DNA of 41,139 nt from Pseudomonadales bacterium (GCA_019090385.1 JAHRWB010000080.1:1-41139); one strand, 5' to 3'. Counted from the stretch's first letter, positions 17,263 through 29,039 are shown. Numbers and translations: made by a program. The notes: a model not told the origin generated them from the letters alone.

Positions 17263-17940
17263 TTACGTACTTTCCGTCACAAAACGATACCCTTGCCCGC
17301 GTACCGTACGAATTTGTGCAGGTTGCGCAGTTCTGGCAAGTTTTTTTCGCAAGCGCCCGACAAACACTTCAATCACATTACTGTCACGGTCATAATCCTG
17401 ATCATACAAATGGTCCGTTAGTTCTGTTTTTGATATGACTCTATTCGGGCTTAACATCAAATATTCAAGCACTTTATACTCAAAAGCAGTTAATTCAATC
17501 AATGTTCCGTCGAGTCGAACTTCCTTTTTAGCGGTATCTAGGATTAGACCCTCTGAGGATATAATCGGCGATGCGAAACCTGCAGATCGACGGATCAAGG
17601 CATTTAGTCGAGCTAGCAGCTCTTCCATATGAAAGGGTTTAGTCAGGTAATCATCGGCGCCGGCCTCAAGCCCACCCACCTTGTCCTCCCAATGTTCGCG
17701 AGCGGTAAGTATTAACATCGGAAAATCACGGCATTCGGCACGCAGGGTTTTAATTAGCGCAAGACCATCCATTTTAGGTAGACCCAAATCAATAATGGCC
17801 GCATCGTAATCATATTCCCGCCCATAGTAGAGACCAACCTCACCATCTTCAGCAGTATCAACGACTAACCCGGAATCTTCCAGGTGACGGTGAAGTTGAG
17901 TACGCAGGTTTATATCGTCTTCTACCAGTAAAATACGCAT
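17263..17940 (-). CDS. PhoP-like OmpR-family response regulator
   Basis: A 225-residue regulator with a receiver domain (phosphoacceptor D51 in IIDLGLPKMDG, T79 and K101) and a C-terminal winged helix (LTAFEYKVLEYLM through VEVFVGRLRKKL-type helix to RTVRGQGYRF). Local identity with enteric PhoP is high, including ILTARE-W-DKV--L-AGADDY-TKPFH. The ATG overlaps the stop codon of the PepSY gene (TAATG), so translation is coupled. The kinase gene follows after 72 bases. DNA targets cannot be read from the window; the PepSY and YcfJ-like genes are obvious candidates. Confidence 0.92.
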   Translation of the reverse strand: MRILLVEDDINLRTQLHRHLEDSGLVVDTAEDGEVGLYYGREYDYDAAIIDLGLPKMDGLALIKTLRAECRDFPMLILTAREHWEDKVGGLEAGADDYLTKPFHMEELLARLNALIRRSAGFASPIISSEGLILDTAKKEVRLDGTLIELTAFEYKVLEYLMLSPNRVISKTELTDHLYDQDYDRDSNVIEVFVGRLRKKLARTAQPAQIRTVRGQGYRFVTEST

Positions 17941-18302
17941 TACTTCATATTACCGTTACGATCTACTTTATAGGTTTTCACACGCCCACCATCCAAAACA
18001 ACGCGTACTTTAAAACCCCCGTCTTTGGTTGGACTTGCGGAAACAATTCTCCCACCGGTAGCCCTGCGCACAATGGCCGTTGCCTGCTGCATCGATATTG
18101 TGGATTTTTGCATGATAACCCTGGAAATAACTGGCTCGAATATCTCTGCTTGAAGCGGAACAACCATCCAAAAACAAGTAACAATCAACAGTAGTCGATA
18201 CACAGGACTCCGCTTACTCCACAGGCGTGACTTCACCTCATGCACGGTCTTCGGTTTGTGTTCTTGTTGGTGTATCTGTTTATGTTTAAAGAACAAACAC
18301 AT
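17940..18302 (-). CDS. PepSY-like exported small protein
   Basis: A 120-residue protein. A basic N-terminus is followed by a hydrophobic segment (about 35-51, YRLLLIVTCFWMVVPLQA) that looks like a signal peptide or anchor. The rest is a single PepSY-like unit: ISMQQATAIVRRATGGRIVSA, then a G-F-V-V-LD-G--K-Y-VD strand pattern ending NGNMK. The start at 18302 is supported by AGAGGAAAG about ten bases upstream; a GTG near residue 20 is the alternative. It overlaps the phoP-like gene by one base. PepSY proteins encoded beside two-component systems often modulate the kinase from the periplasm; for this one that is inference. Confidence 0.75.
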   Translation of the reverse strand: MCLFFKHKQIHQQEHKPKTVHEVKSRLWSKRSPVYRLLLIVTCFWMVVPLQAEIFEPVISRVIMQKSTISMQQATAIVRRATGGRIVSASPTKDGGFKVRVVLDGGRVKTYKVDRNGNMK

Positions 18303-18385
18303 GAGCAGTTTCTTTCCTCTAATTAAATCCTGTCGTTAAAGACTATAGTGCCAGCCGACAGATCTGGGACGTCCAAACATACTGG

Positions 18386-18973
18386 TTAGTAAGCTGGTGT
18401 AACGCGTACGCGAACCCTTATTGTATCACCAGGATGTGTATTCGTTCTGGTCGTGTAGGTTTCCCCCGCATAGACATAGGTGACCTCATATCCAGACAAA
18501 CGTTGTTCTGTTTGCCAATCATCATATACGGTACAGACTTCCTGTGTAGTATAGCGCTTCTCGTTTCTGGCGCCTTCTGAGTGGTAGTTATCATATTTGT
18601 GGTGGTCTTTCTTTGCGATATCATTACCTATTGCACCACCCAACAGTGCACCCACTGCCAGTCCAACCCGCTTGTTGGTTTTATTGTGGCCCACACCATT
18701 ACCAATCGCCCCACCGATCAATGCTCCAATGATACCCGGCGTTGCAGAATGACGCCGATTATCACGATACCCATTATTGTAATAATGATCCCTGTCGTAG
18801 ACTGCTACTCGCTCCTGAGTACATTCTTCTCTGGGGGTAGAAAAACGCACCGTTTCATAGACCGGATTAACATTCACTACCTTCGCTTCATCGTGGGCCG
18901 CAACTGCACTAAAGCACCCGAACACCACCACCTGACTCAGCAACAGTGGACTTAAAAATCTACGAATAGCCAT
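18386..18973 (-). CDS. YcfJ-like glycine-zipper envelope protein
   Basis: A 195-residue secreted protein. The signal peptide (1-26, ending AVAA) is followed by a conserved VNPVYETVRFSTPREEC segment. A glycine-zipper pair comes next (80-117: GIIGALIGGAIGNGVG and VGLAVGALLGGAIGN), then a C-terminal CTVYDDW...LSGYEVTYVYAGE region. The order matches E. coli YcfJ (ETVKTPRQEC, glycine zipper, CKTVYD...GYDVTY). Two cysteines, C51 and one near 147, could form a disulfide. The role is probably outer-membrane or periplasmic, stress-related, and not defined. GAGGTAA precedes the ATG. It lies 83 bases upstream of the PepSY-phoP-phoQ operon in the same direction. Confidence 0.85.
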   Translation of the reverse strand: MAIRRFLSPLLLSQVVVFGCFSAVAAHDEAKVVNVNPVYETVRFSTPREECTQERVAVYDRDHYYNNGYRDNRRHSATPGIIGALIGGAIGNGVGHNKTNKRVGLAVGALLGGAIGNDIAKKDHHKYDNYHSEGARNEKRYTTQEVCTVYDDWQTEQRLSGYEVTYVYAGETYTTRTNTHPGDTIRVRVRVTPAY

Positions 18974-19195
18974 GTTTTACCTCGGTCTTCAGTTATTTTG
19001 ATAGAACACAGCATATAAAAATACAACTGAACCCAGTCTGAACAGGGCATAATGTTCAATAAACCTCTACAAAGCCTGAACCTCTGCCTGATGAGCTGTC
19101 TAACAATTGGTAGCCATGTTTTTTCAACGAACGAACAGCAATGCTCCTAATACGCAGGGCAGCGATTAAACCCTCTCAACTTATAGGCAGCTCTC

Positions 19196-19798
19196 ATGAA
19201 CCCCTTGTTTTCCGCATTTAACAACATACATAACACGACTCTTAAAGGGCTAATTCCACTGGACGGTATTCCTCCTTTATTGTTCCGCCTGTTCTTAAGT
19301 CCTATAATGATTCAGGCTGGATGGACCAAATATACCGGATTCGAGAGTACCCTGAGCTGGTTTGCCAACCCGGATTGGGGGCTGGGACTGCCATTTCCAG
19401 AACTCATGTTATCGCTGGTTATACTGGCCGAATTGGGTGGTGGCATTTTACTGCTCATGGGTTTAGCCACCCGCTGGGTTTGTATACCGTTAATGGTCAC
19501 GATGCTGGTTGCCATCTTCTCCGTACATATCGAGAACGGCTGGCTGGCACTTTCTGATGCCAGTAGCTGGTTAGCCAACGACCGCATAATGGAGGCCATA
19601 AGCCGCAAAGCAAAAGCCATAGAAATATTGAAAGAACACAGCAACTATTCATGGATAACTGCGAGAGGCAGTATTACGATCCTGAACAATGGCATTGAGT
19701 TTGCTGCCACCTACTTTATCATGCTAGTGTCATTATTATTCACTGGAGCGGGTCGTTTCTTTAGCTTGGATTACTGGATTCACCGTAAATTTAACTGA
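19196..19798 (+). CDS. DoxX-family membrane protein
   Basis: A 200-residue inner-membrane protein with about four helices. The first (PPLLFRLFLSPIMIQAGWTKY) carries the usual DoxX R-x-x-x-x-x-x-Q-G-x-x-K pattern, and the second region has LAELGGGILLLMGLATRW. Family members are typically ~130-150 residues. The extra length is a ~55-residue hydrophilic loop between helices three and four (about 110-165). The family is linked to quinone or redox stress functions, but no reaction is established here. A 222-base spacer separates it from the divergent YcfJ-like gene, and the M16 protease gene follows 36 bases downstream. Confidence 0.85.
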   Translation: MNPLFSAFNNIHNTTLKGLIPLDGIPPLLFRLFLSPIMIQAGWTKYTGFESTLSWFANPDWGLGLPFPELMLSLVILAELGGGILLLMGLATRWVCIPLMVTMLVAIFSVHIENGWLALSDASSWLANDRIMEAISRKAKAIEILKEHSNYSWITARGSITILNNGIEFAATYFIMLVSLLFTGAGRFFSLDYWIHRKFN

Positions 19799-19834
19799 AT
19801 CTCGCTCCGTATTCTCATTCAGCAAGAGTAAATA

Positions 19835-22720
19835 ATGGCTTTTATCCAAACGTCCACCTCTGCTCTCAGCAGGGCGCTGTTGTGTAGTATTGTTGCCTGT
19901 CTATTTTTCTCCGGCTGCCAGGTCAATCATCAGGACAGCCAACAGCAGCGCAGCGACCCTCTATCCAAACACAGCGCCAAACACAGCGAATCCAACCCGG
20001 AAACACTGCTGCAAAGTCCCAATGATAAGCGGCAATACCAATTGCTGGAACTTCCCAATGAACTTTCGGTACTCCTTATATCAGATCCTGGCAGTGAAAA
20101 ATCTGCCGCATCTTTAAGTGTTTTTCGAGGTAGTTACAGCGACCCCGAGAATCGGGAAGGACTTGCGCACTTTCTTGAACACATGCTGTTTCTGGGCACC
20201 AAAAAATATCCGGACCCAGAGGAATACGGCAATTATATATCCGCCCATGGGGGTAGCAACAATGCATATACTGCACCGGAACATACCACCTACTTCTTTG
20301 ACATCCAGTCAGAATATCTGGAGGGTGGACTGGATCGCTTTGCCCAATTTTTCATATCACCCACCTTTGACGCAAATTATGTAGAGCGCGAAAAAAATGC
20401 AGTGCATTCAGAATACCAACTGCAGTTAAAAGATGACGGCTGGCGCGGACAGTCGGTAAGCCGCAAACTGTTCAACCCCGACCACCCTGGTTCAAGATTT
20501 ATCATCGGTAGCCTGAACACCCTTGCAGGTGACGTAAGAACAGATTTACTCAGCTTTGCAAAAAACAATTACTCCGCAAACCAAATGGCGCTCGTTGTAT
20601 TGGGCAGTAAAACGCTCTCCGAACTGCGAGAATGGGTAACTCGCTACTTTTCTGAAATTCCGAATACAAAACTCAACACCTGGGAAAGTGATACGTTTAT
20701 ATTTGCCAATGACAGCCTGCCTAAATCACTAAATTACAAAACTATCCAGAAAGGCCAACATCTGGAGTTCAACTTTCCCGTACCGGAGTCATCAATACAC
20801 TATTTACAAAAACCCGGCATATACATTACTAATTTGCTAGGACATGAAGGTAAAGGCAGTTTGCATCATGTACTCAGATCCCGGGGCTGGATAGAAACTT
20901 TGGGCGCAGGTGAGACGCGATACGACAGTAAAACCGGTGGAATACAAATACATATGGCGTTAACCCACACTGGCGCGCAGCATATACCTGAAATTCAGGA
21001 AATGTTATTTGCCTATATATCACTCATTAAATCAGAAGGTATTGCGCGATGGCGATATATGGAGCAGTCAAGAATCGCCGACCTGGGTTTGGCATTTCAG
21101 GAAAAAGGTAGTGCGCAGGGTTATGTATCAATGCTATCACCCCGCTTTCGGCTCTATCCGAAAAAACACCTACTGGCGGCAAATTACCTCATGCAGGATT
21201 TCAACAAACAACTGATCCTCAGCTATATTAATCTGCTCACACCAAATAACATGATAATGGTGCGCTCAGGACCAGACCTAAACACCAATGAAACTGAAGC
21301 ATGGTTTAAAGTACCTTACTCAATAGAAACCCCAATATTTGGCAACACCAATCGCCAGGCTGCATTCTTTGGCATGGCATTGCCATTACACAATATTTAT
21401 TTGCCAGATGACCTAACAATCCATAATTCTCTGGCTCTACTGCCAAGCAATAGAATAAATCATAAGGGCCTCAAAACCTGGTATGCACCAGATTCGGAGT
21501 TTCGTGTACCCCGTGCCAATATCCGTATTGCGATTGATACGCGCGAGGGCAACATCAGCCCGGAAGACACCGTAAGATCCGTTCTACATGCCAGGTTGGT
21601 TAATCACAAACTAAACACGCTTACTTATCCGGCACAGTTGGCGGGCCTGCACTACAGCGTAAATTCAACCAGTTCTGGATTCCAAATATCCCTGGGCGGG
21701 TATAATCAGAAGCAGGCTCTGTTACTGAAACAAGTTCTTAAAGTATTTCCCGTTGCCAGCGAAGACCTGGAAACCTTTAAACTATATCAACAGGAGCTTG
21801 TCAGAAACTGGGATAATTCTTCTTCTCAACGGCCCTATGCACAAAGCATGTCCGCGCTCGGCCACCTACTGGTTTCAGACCGCTGGCCGCCCACTCTGCT
21901 TTCTGATGAAGTAAAAAAAGTGGATTTGGATAATCTCCAATCATGGGTAAACAACAGTTTTGCCGAAGTGTCGGTACGTGTATTGCAACATGGAAATATC
22001 AACGAAGAAACCGCAGATGAGATACTCAATACGCTAACACGGCACCTCAGCCTGAGGGACTTTAACCGACAGGAAACAAAAGTTTCTGAACTGAAGCAAA
22101 GCGCCGCACTACCGCTGCAGGTTGACCATCCCGACTCTGCACTGGTCGCCTACGTACAATCATCAAACAATTCCTTATCCAGTCGCGCCTACTATGCCCT
22201 AAGCAGCCAACTTATAAGCCAGCCCTACTATCACCAGTTACGAACCGAGCAGCAATTAGGCTATGTTGTGGCATGTATGTCTGCTGTTCTTCGTACCACA
22301 CCCGGGCTGGCATTTGTAATCCAATCTCCTACGGTATCCTCTAAAACCCTTCTGTTGCGCACGCAGGACTTCCTGGAGAGTTTTCCTGAAATACTCGATA
22401 AAATGGGCGAATCAGATTTTGAACAACACAAGAGCAGCCTTATCGTCCAGTTGACTGAAAAGGACAAAAATCTAGGTTCTCGAACAGCAAGATACTGGTC
22501 AGATATGGATCTTGAAGTATGGAGTTTCGATAGCAGAAAAAAAATAGCCGACGAACTATCCAAAATCAGCAAATCTGACTATCAGGCTTTTTTTCAGGAG
22601 CTGAGTAAAGATTTTGAAAGTCGCCGACTAGTAATTTACTCAAAAGGTGCTTTCAATACTGTACCCGTGGATCGCAAAATTGAAAATATCATCGAAGTAA
22701 AAATGTCAGGGGAAATATGA
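19835..22720 (+). CDS. pitrilysin/insulinase-like M16 zinc protease, predicted lipoprotein
   Basis: A 961-residue M16A metalloprotease, the size of E. coli protease III. The inverted zinc motif HFLEH (H112, E115, H116) is followed 77 residues later by E193 (HSEY), completing the site. The second, inactive half retains LRTEQQLGYVV, typical of the family. The N-terminus has a lipoprotein signal peptide with the lipobox FSGC and C28 as the lipidated residue. The residue after it is Gln, so outer-membrane sorting is expected. E. coli protease III is a free periplasmic enzyme, so lipid anchoring is a difference. It degrades peptides small enough to enter its chamber. It follows the DoxX gene by 36 bases and ends nine bases from the convergent helicase gene. 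Confidence 0.92.
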   Translation: MAFIQTSTSALSRALLCSIVACLFFSGCQVNHQDSQQQRSDPLSKHSAKHSESNPETLLQSPNDKRQYQLLELPNELSVLLISDPGSEKSAASLSVFRGSYSDPENREGLAHFLEHMLFLGTKKYPDPEEYGNYISAHGGSNNAYTAPEHTTYFFDIQSEYLEGGLDRFAQFFISPTFDANYVEREKNAVHSEYQLQLKDDGWRGQSVSRKLFNPDHPGSRFIIGSLNTLAGDVRTDLLSFAKNNYSANQMALVVLGSKTLSELREWVTRYFSEIPNTKLNTWESDTFIFANDSLPKSLNYKTIQKGQHLEFNFPVPESSIHYLQKPGIYITNLLGHEGKGSLHHVLRSRGWIETLGAGETRYDSKTGGIQIHMALTHTGAQHIPEIQEMLFAYISLIKSEGIARWRYMEQSRIADLGLAFQEKGSAQGYVSMLSPRFRLYPKKHLLAANYLMQDFNKQLILSYINLLTPNNMIMVRSGPDLNTNETEAWFKVPYSIETPIFGNTNRQAAFFGMALPLHNIYLPDDLTIHNSLALLPSNRINHKGLKTWYAPDSEFRVPRANIRIAIDTREGNISPEDTVRSVLHARLVNHKLNTLTYPAQLAGLHYSVNSTSSGFQISLGGYNQKQALLLKQVLKVFPVASEDLETFKLYQQELVRNWDNSSSQRPYAQSMSALGHLLVSDRWPPTLLSDEVKKVDLDNLQSWVNNSFAEVSVRVLQHGNINEETADEILNTLTRHLSLRDFNRQETKVSELKQSAALPLQVDHPDSALVAYVQSSNNSLSSRAYYALSSQLISQPYYHQLRTEQQLGYVVACMSAVLRTTPGLAFVIQSPTVSSKTLLLRTQDFLESFPEILDKMGESDFEQHKSSLIVQLTEKDKNLGSRTARYWSDMDLEVWSFDSRKKIADELSKISKSDYQAFFQELSKDFESRRLVIYSKGAFNTVPVDRKIENIIEVKMSGEI

Positions 22721-22729
22721 GCATAAACT

Positions 22730-24826
22730 CTAGTAGCCTGAAAACTCCTGGCGATAAGGTGGTAAAGCGGCCAGCAGAGACCGCCCATATCTCTGCGTTA
22801 CGATACGTTTATCTAACAGGGTAATTCGGCCTCTATCATTTTCATGCCGAATTAAACGACCACAGGCCTGAATCAGTTTCATAGATGCCTGGGGTAGCGA
22901 TATATCAAAAAAACTATTACCTCCACGCTCTTCTATCCACTCAGCCATAGCTTGGGCAACAGGATCGTCCGGGACTGAAAAAGGTAAGCGAACGATTACC
23001 ACATGACGACAATAATCATCGGGCAAATCAACACCCTCGGAAAAACTGGCTAAACCCACCAGGTAACTTCGTTGTTTCCCATCAATACGCATCCTGTGTT
23101 CATCCAGAAGGCTTTGCTTTGACCCAGTCCCCTGTACACAGAACAAGTCTCTAACGGATTTCCCCAGTAGGGCCATAGTAGCATCCATCTGCCGCCAGGA
23201 ACTGAATAAAATCAACCCACTCATCTCCTGAGAAACTAGATCCGGTATCAAAGTCGCGATTTCAGCAGTATGCGCTTCAAAATCTCGAGGATCAGAATCC
23301 ATAGGCGGAACACAAATACTCGCAATGCTGGCATAATCAAAAGGACTGGGAATGCGCAAACTTATATCGGGCGTGATTCCCACCTGATCAATAAACGCAT
23401 CAAATTTCCCCAGTGCGGTCAGGGTCGCCGATGTGCATACCGCGGCATAACAGGTATCCCAAAGCACCTCTCGCAATAGGTTGCCCGGCAGCAAAGGGGC
23501 GCTGACCAGTTCAAAATCGTGACCCATTTCACTCTCGATATTTACCACCCAGCGCGCACTCTGAACATCCTTACCTTCATCAGTTTTACCCCAATCTCGA
23601 AACAACTCATCAATCACCAAACCACGTTGTTGAAGCTGCCCGATAATACCCAACCAATCTTCAGCTTCCTCACTATTTTGCCAATCGAGGTCACCATCTA
23701 CCGTCTGCTCCAGTAAGTCATGCACCTGTTCGAGCCGATTATTCAGTGGAGTAAGCAGCAGCTTCATCTCACTGCAAAGTTCAGCTATTTGTCGGTCTAC
23801 CCGTCCCAGCGTAAATCGAAATATATATTTCTCAGCATCTCGTACATCAAAATCCAGAGTCGCCAACAGCGCACCTACATTCCCTAGTTGCTCAGCAATC
23901 AGAGGACTTTGTTTCACAATGCTCTGAACCAGTGCCGACAACTCCGCCGGCCGGCCAAAACGCTGGGTCATTGTACCGAGGTTAGCATTAACTTGATCAA
24001 GCCATTGAATGGAACCCTGTATACGTGTTTTTTTAGTAAAATGCTGTCGTGTTTTATCTGCCAGGTGATGCGCTTCATCTAATAAATAAATTGTTTCTTC
24101 CGGTGCAGTAAGAACCGCACCACCACCCAAACTTAAATCTGACAGCACCAAATCATGATTGGCAACAATCAGATCAACATTATCCAAACGGGTACGCGCC
24201 TGAAAAAACGGGCAATGGCTAAAGTGACTGCAACGGCGATTGCTACAACCTCTGTTATCTGTAGAAACCGCCTGCCAGACTCCCTCACCCAGACTATCTG
24301 GCCAGGAATCGAGCTCACCATCCCAACCATTCGATTTGAACGACTCAGCCATCAAATAATATTGTGCCAACTCCTCATCCGAGTGAGCGATAAATCCGGG
24401 TAATTCAGACTGCCCACCTGGATCAGTCACCAAATCATCTAAGCGCCGGGGACAAACATATCTACGCCTACCTTTAGCCAAGGCAACCTCAAACTTAAGC
24501 CCGGTGCGCTCTTGTAAATCGGGCAGATCACGCATAACAATCTGCTCCTGCAATGCAATAGTTGCAGTACTAATCACTATTCTCTTGTTCAAGGCGGCGC
24601 CAATGGGCAATGCCGAAAGACAATACGCAGCTGTCTTGCCTGTACCCGTCCCGGCCTCAATTACTGCCAAACGTGCTTTCTCTCCATCAGCACATAATAC
24701 CCGGGCAATGGCTGCAATCATTTCGCGCTGACCACGTCGTGCATTGAAGCCTCGGGCTTTCAACCATGCGCTGTAGGCCTGCTGAATACTTTGTTTAATA
24801 TTGTCTGTTAACTGAGTAGTGCTCAT
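22730..24826 (-). CDS. dinG: DinG-type ATP-dependent DNA helicase
   Basis: A 698-residue superfamily 2 helicase of the XPD/DinG group, moving 5'-3' on DNA. The Walker A is GTGTGKT (59-65) and the DEAH box is at 250-253. Four cysteines, C125, C194, C199 and C205, frame the 4Fe-4S cluster region. The C-terminal motifs SFSEGVDLP and QACGRLIRHENDRG are complete. The length is close to that of other gammaproteobacterial DinG proteins. E. coli dinG is SOS-controlled, but I find no CTG-N10-CAG LexA box upstream here. DinG proteins resolve R-loops, G-quadruplexes and conflicts of replication with transcription. No clear ribosome-binding site precedes the ATG. Confidence 0.92.
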   Translation of the reverse strand: MSTTQLTDNIKQSIQQAYSAWLKARGFNARRGQREMIAAIARVLCADGEKARLAVIEAGTGTGKTAAYCLSALPIGAALNKRIVISTATIALQEQIVMRDLPDLQERTGLKFEVALAKGRRRYVCPRRLDDLVTDPGGQSELPGFIAHSDEELAQYYLMAESFKSNGWDGELDSWPDSLGEGVWQAVSTDNRGCSNRRCSHFSHCPFFQARTRLDNVDLIVANHDLVLSDLSLGGGAVLTAPEETIYLLDEAHHLADKTRQHFTKKTRIQGSIQWLDQVNANLGTMTQRFGRPAELSALVQSIVKQSPLIAEQLGNVGALLATLDFDVRDAEKYIFRFTLGRVDRQIAELCSEMKLLLTPLNNRLEQVHDLLEQTVDGDLDWQNSEEAEDWLGIIGQLQQRGLVIDELFRDWGKTDEGKDVQSARWVVNIESEMGHDFELVSAPLLPGNLLREVLWDTCYAAVCTSATLTALGKFDAFIDQVGITPDISLRIPSPFDYASIASICVPPMDSDPRDFEAHTAEIATLIPDLVSQEMSGLILFSSWRQMDATMALLGKSVRDLFCVQGTGSKQSLLDEHRMRIDGKQRSYLVGLASFSEGVDLPDDYCRHVVIVRLPFSVPDDPVAQAMAEWIEERGGNSFFDISLPQASMKLIQACGRLIRHENDRGRITLLDKRIVTQRYGRSLLAALPPYRQEFSGY

Positions 24827-25122
24827 TGATTATTCTGGGCCCACAGGTTTTTTTCCGGACTGGATTAAATACTGGACATCCTGCCCAGAGAAAGCAGTGA
24901 TGGTTCCAGAGTAAGAGAATAACCGGATCTGTGCCCCTTGCAAGGTTCATTGAGAGAGGCCGTACACAATGTATAGCCAGTATCCCTAGGAAACACTAAT
25001 CAGGAACAGACTGCATGGTCACCATATATTCTTTAAGGGAATCTCATTCATGCTACGGTGCTGGCATATATACTATGCAAAGTCCTGCCACTATACCTGC
25101 TGGACCTGCTGGAACTAAGTCT
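24827..25122. other. spacer between dinG and the FapA-family gene
   Basis: A 296-base gap without a credible gene. A plus-strand ORF starting at 25015 runs mainly through the fapA-like gene and is a shadow. There is a small direct repeat (CCTGCTGGACCTGCTGGA near 25098). No clear terminator hairpin or LexA site was found. Confidence 0.4.
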
Positions 25123-26877
25123 CTAAACCGCATGATAGACAACACGCTTTTCCTGCCGGGTATATACGACACCTTTGGTTTCCTGTTCCATTTTGATCGC
25201 CTGGGCATTTATGGTCACAATAGAATTAGGATAGGTGCATCTTTTTACTGTCACGTTAGCATCCTCGGCAAATGCTAACACATCCCTTATTTCTTCAATT
25301 TCTTCAACAATATCTTCAAGATCAACATTCATTCCACGCAGTGCTTTCACCATAACCCGGAGATTGCGCGCGTTAGAAATACCTTCAGGAGATTGCTTAT
25401 ATTCATCAATATTTCTGCGTAACATTTCATCCAAGGTTTTTTTCTGGTCTATTCGTACCAGGCTTTCATCCTTCAGATGACTATATCTATTTAGCAATAC
25501 ACCACCGTAACCAACTGATACGTGAGTAATAATATTGGCATCTGTCCCAATAACATTCGCCAGAACTTCTCTATCTGAATGACAGTGACCGCCAATCAAA
25601 TACCCCTTTCCGCCATTTTGACCAATGTGCACCCCCATACGGGCATATACATTGGAGCGTGAAATATATTCCTTTACCTCCAATACCGATTTGGTCTGGA
25701 TACTCACACCGGTCACAAATTGTGCACTAATTGACCCACCCGCTTCTAGCACACAAGAGTATTCGCAAACATCAGATGAGGTGCTTTTTTCCTCGCCCAT
25801 TGCTCCACCGGCAATTTCTATACTTTTCCCTGCTGTAATGCTCGCCCGAACGACAATGCCCCGCACCACCACACCACCAGTAACTTCTATAGTCATTCCG
25901 GCGCCAACTTCTCCTTTAACAAGCAGGGACCCATCAAAACTAATATTTCCAGTTTTTACGCCAACATCGTCAACGGTTAACAAATTGACAACGCTCACCC
26001 CCGCATCAGAAATTTCCGGATGACCTTGCACTGCTGCGACTAATAAATTCGCATCAAGGACATGTACCTCCGCACCTTCCAGTTTACTTGAAAACGGAAC
26101 TTCTATACCTGCATTAGGTGGTATCGCTTTACCAAAAATATCTACACCTGCAATGCCCTGGGTAGGTGGTTTCCTTCGCATCAAGGACTCCCCGGGTTCT
26201 ACAATGGTAAACTCCTGTAACATGCGCATGTCAACAACACCATCTTCATCCTCTTCCAGTTCCAATTCTCGAACAGATTTCACCAGTAGTTCGAACTCCG
26301 AATCTTCACCGTGCTCGGGCTGAGTTCCTTCCGCCAGAGTGACCAATGAAGCATCCTGATTTTCAATCATATGCTCCATTACTTGTTGATCACAAAGTGG
26401 CAAATCTATACCCTGCTCCTCTATGTAGGCCACTAATTTTTCCATAGTTAGCGGTTCCCCACCCTGTGCTTTATTCAATGAAATTTCAGCACGCATGCTG
26501 TCAGACGACACTGTAATTTTAACTCTGGCATCTACCCGTTTAGCAAATAGGAAACTGCCCGTTTCCTCTTCAGAGACCATTTTCAGCAAGTCTTTTCGCG
26601 AATCCTCCCCAATGTTGTATTCAGCATACCCGTGTTCATCCAAAGACTGGGTAATAGTATTAACGTTCCAATTGGCATTAGTATCACATTTTGAAACTAC
26701 TGCGTGCAGCTCACCGGTTTTATTATTCAGCTTCCAGGAAATATCAATATAGGCACCTGCAGAGTCACCCTCTGTGGAATCAATTTCTGCAGAGCAACTA
26801 TTGGACTCACTGGCTTGCTCATCAATTGATTTCTGCAATCCATCCTGCAGGTTATCCTTGGAATTTGTATCGTTCAA
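25123..26877 (-). CDS. FapA-family (DUF342) protein
   Basis: A 584-residue acidic protein. The core (about 215-460) has the DUF342/FapA pattern. It opens with EFTIVEPGESLMRRKPPTQGIAGVDIFGK, continues in repeated short beta strands such as GSLLVKGEVGAGMTIEVTGGVVVRG (beta-helix-like), and includes an HIGQNGGKGYLIGG turn. A helical tail follows (about 480-545). The N-terminal ~60 residues are polar and low in complexity. The only start after the in-frame TAA is a TTG at 26877; no ATG occurs before codon 95, which would cut into the conserved part. No flagellar gene is present in this window, so a 'flagellar assembly' name would be unsafe. It lies 86 bases downstream of ligA, probably in the same transcription direction unit. 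Confidence 0.82.
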   Translation of the reverse strand: MNDTNSKDNLQDGLQKSIDEQASESNSCSAEIDSTEGDSAGAYIDISWKLNNKTGELHAVVSKCDTNANWNVNTITQSLDEHGYAEYNIGEDSRKDLLKMVSEEETGSFLFAKRVDARVKITVSSDSMRAEISLNKAQGGEPLTMEKLVAYIEEQGIDLPLCDQQVMEHMIENQDASLVTLAEGTQPEHGEDSEFELLVKSVRELELEEDEDGVVDMRMLQEFTIVEPGESLMRRKPPTQGIAGVDIFGKAIPPNAGIEVPFSSKLEGAEVHVLDANLLVAAVQGHPEISDAGVSVVNLLTVDDVGVKTGNISFDGSLLVKGEVGAGMTIEVTGGVVVRGIVVRASITAGKSIEIAGGAMGEEKSTSSDVCEYSCVLEAGGSISAQFVTGVSIQTKSVLEVKEYISRSNVYARMGVHIGQNGGKGYLIGGHCHSDREVLANVIGTDANIITHVSVGYGGVLLNRYSHLKDESLVRIDQKKTLDEMLRRNIDEYKQSPEGISNARNLRVMVKALRGMNVDLEDIVEEIEEIRDVLAFAEDANVTVKRCTYPNSIVTINAQAIKMEQETKGVVYTRQEKRVVYHAV

Positions 26878-26963
26878 TCTGATTTAATCACACTATTACC
26901 CATCTTAAGTAATAGCAGAACCTCACGGTTTTACCAATTTAAACTCAATATCAGACGTTTAGC

Positions 26964-29039
<2,076 letters not shown>

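Noticed and set aside
24827-25010. Possible LexA (SOS) box upstream of dinG
   Set aside because: CTG...CAG pairs occur (for example near 24882-24898), but with 11- or 6-base spacing instead of the required 10, and with poor inner symmetry.
25015-25278. 87-residue plus-strand open frame at the end of the FapA-family gene
   Set aside because: More than half lies antisense to conserved coding sequence, and there is no ribosome-binding site or family resemblance.
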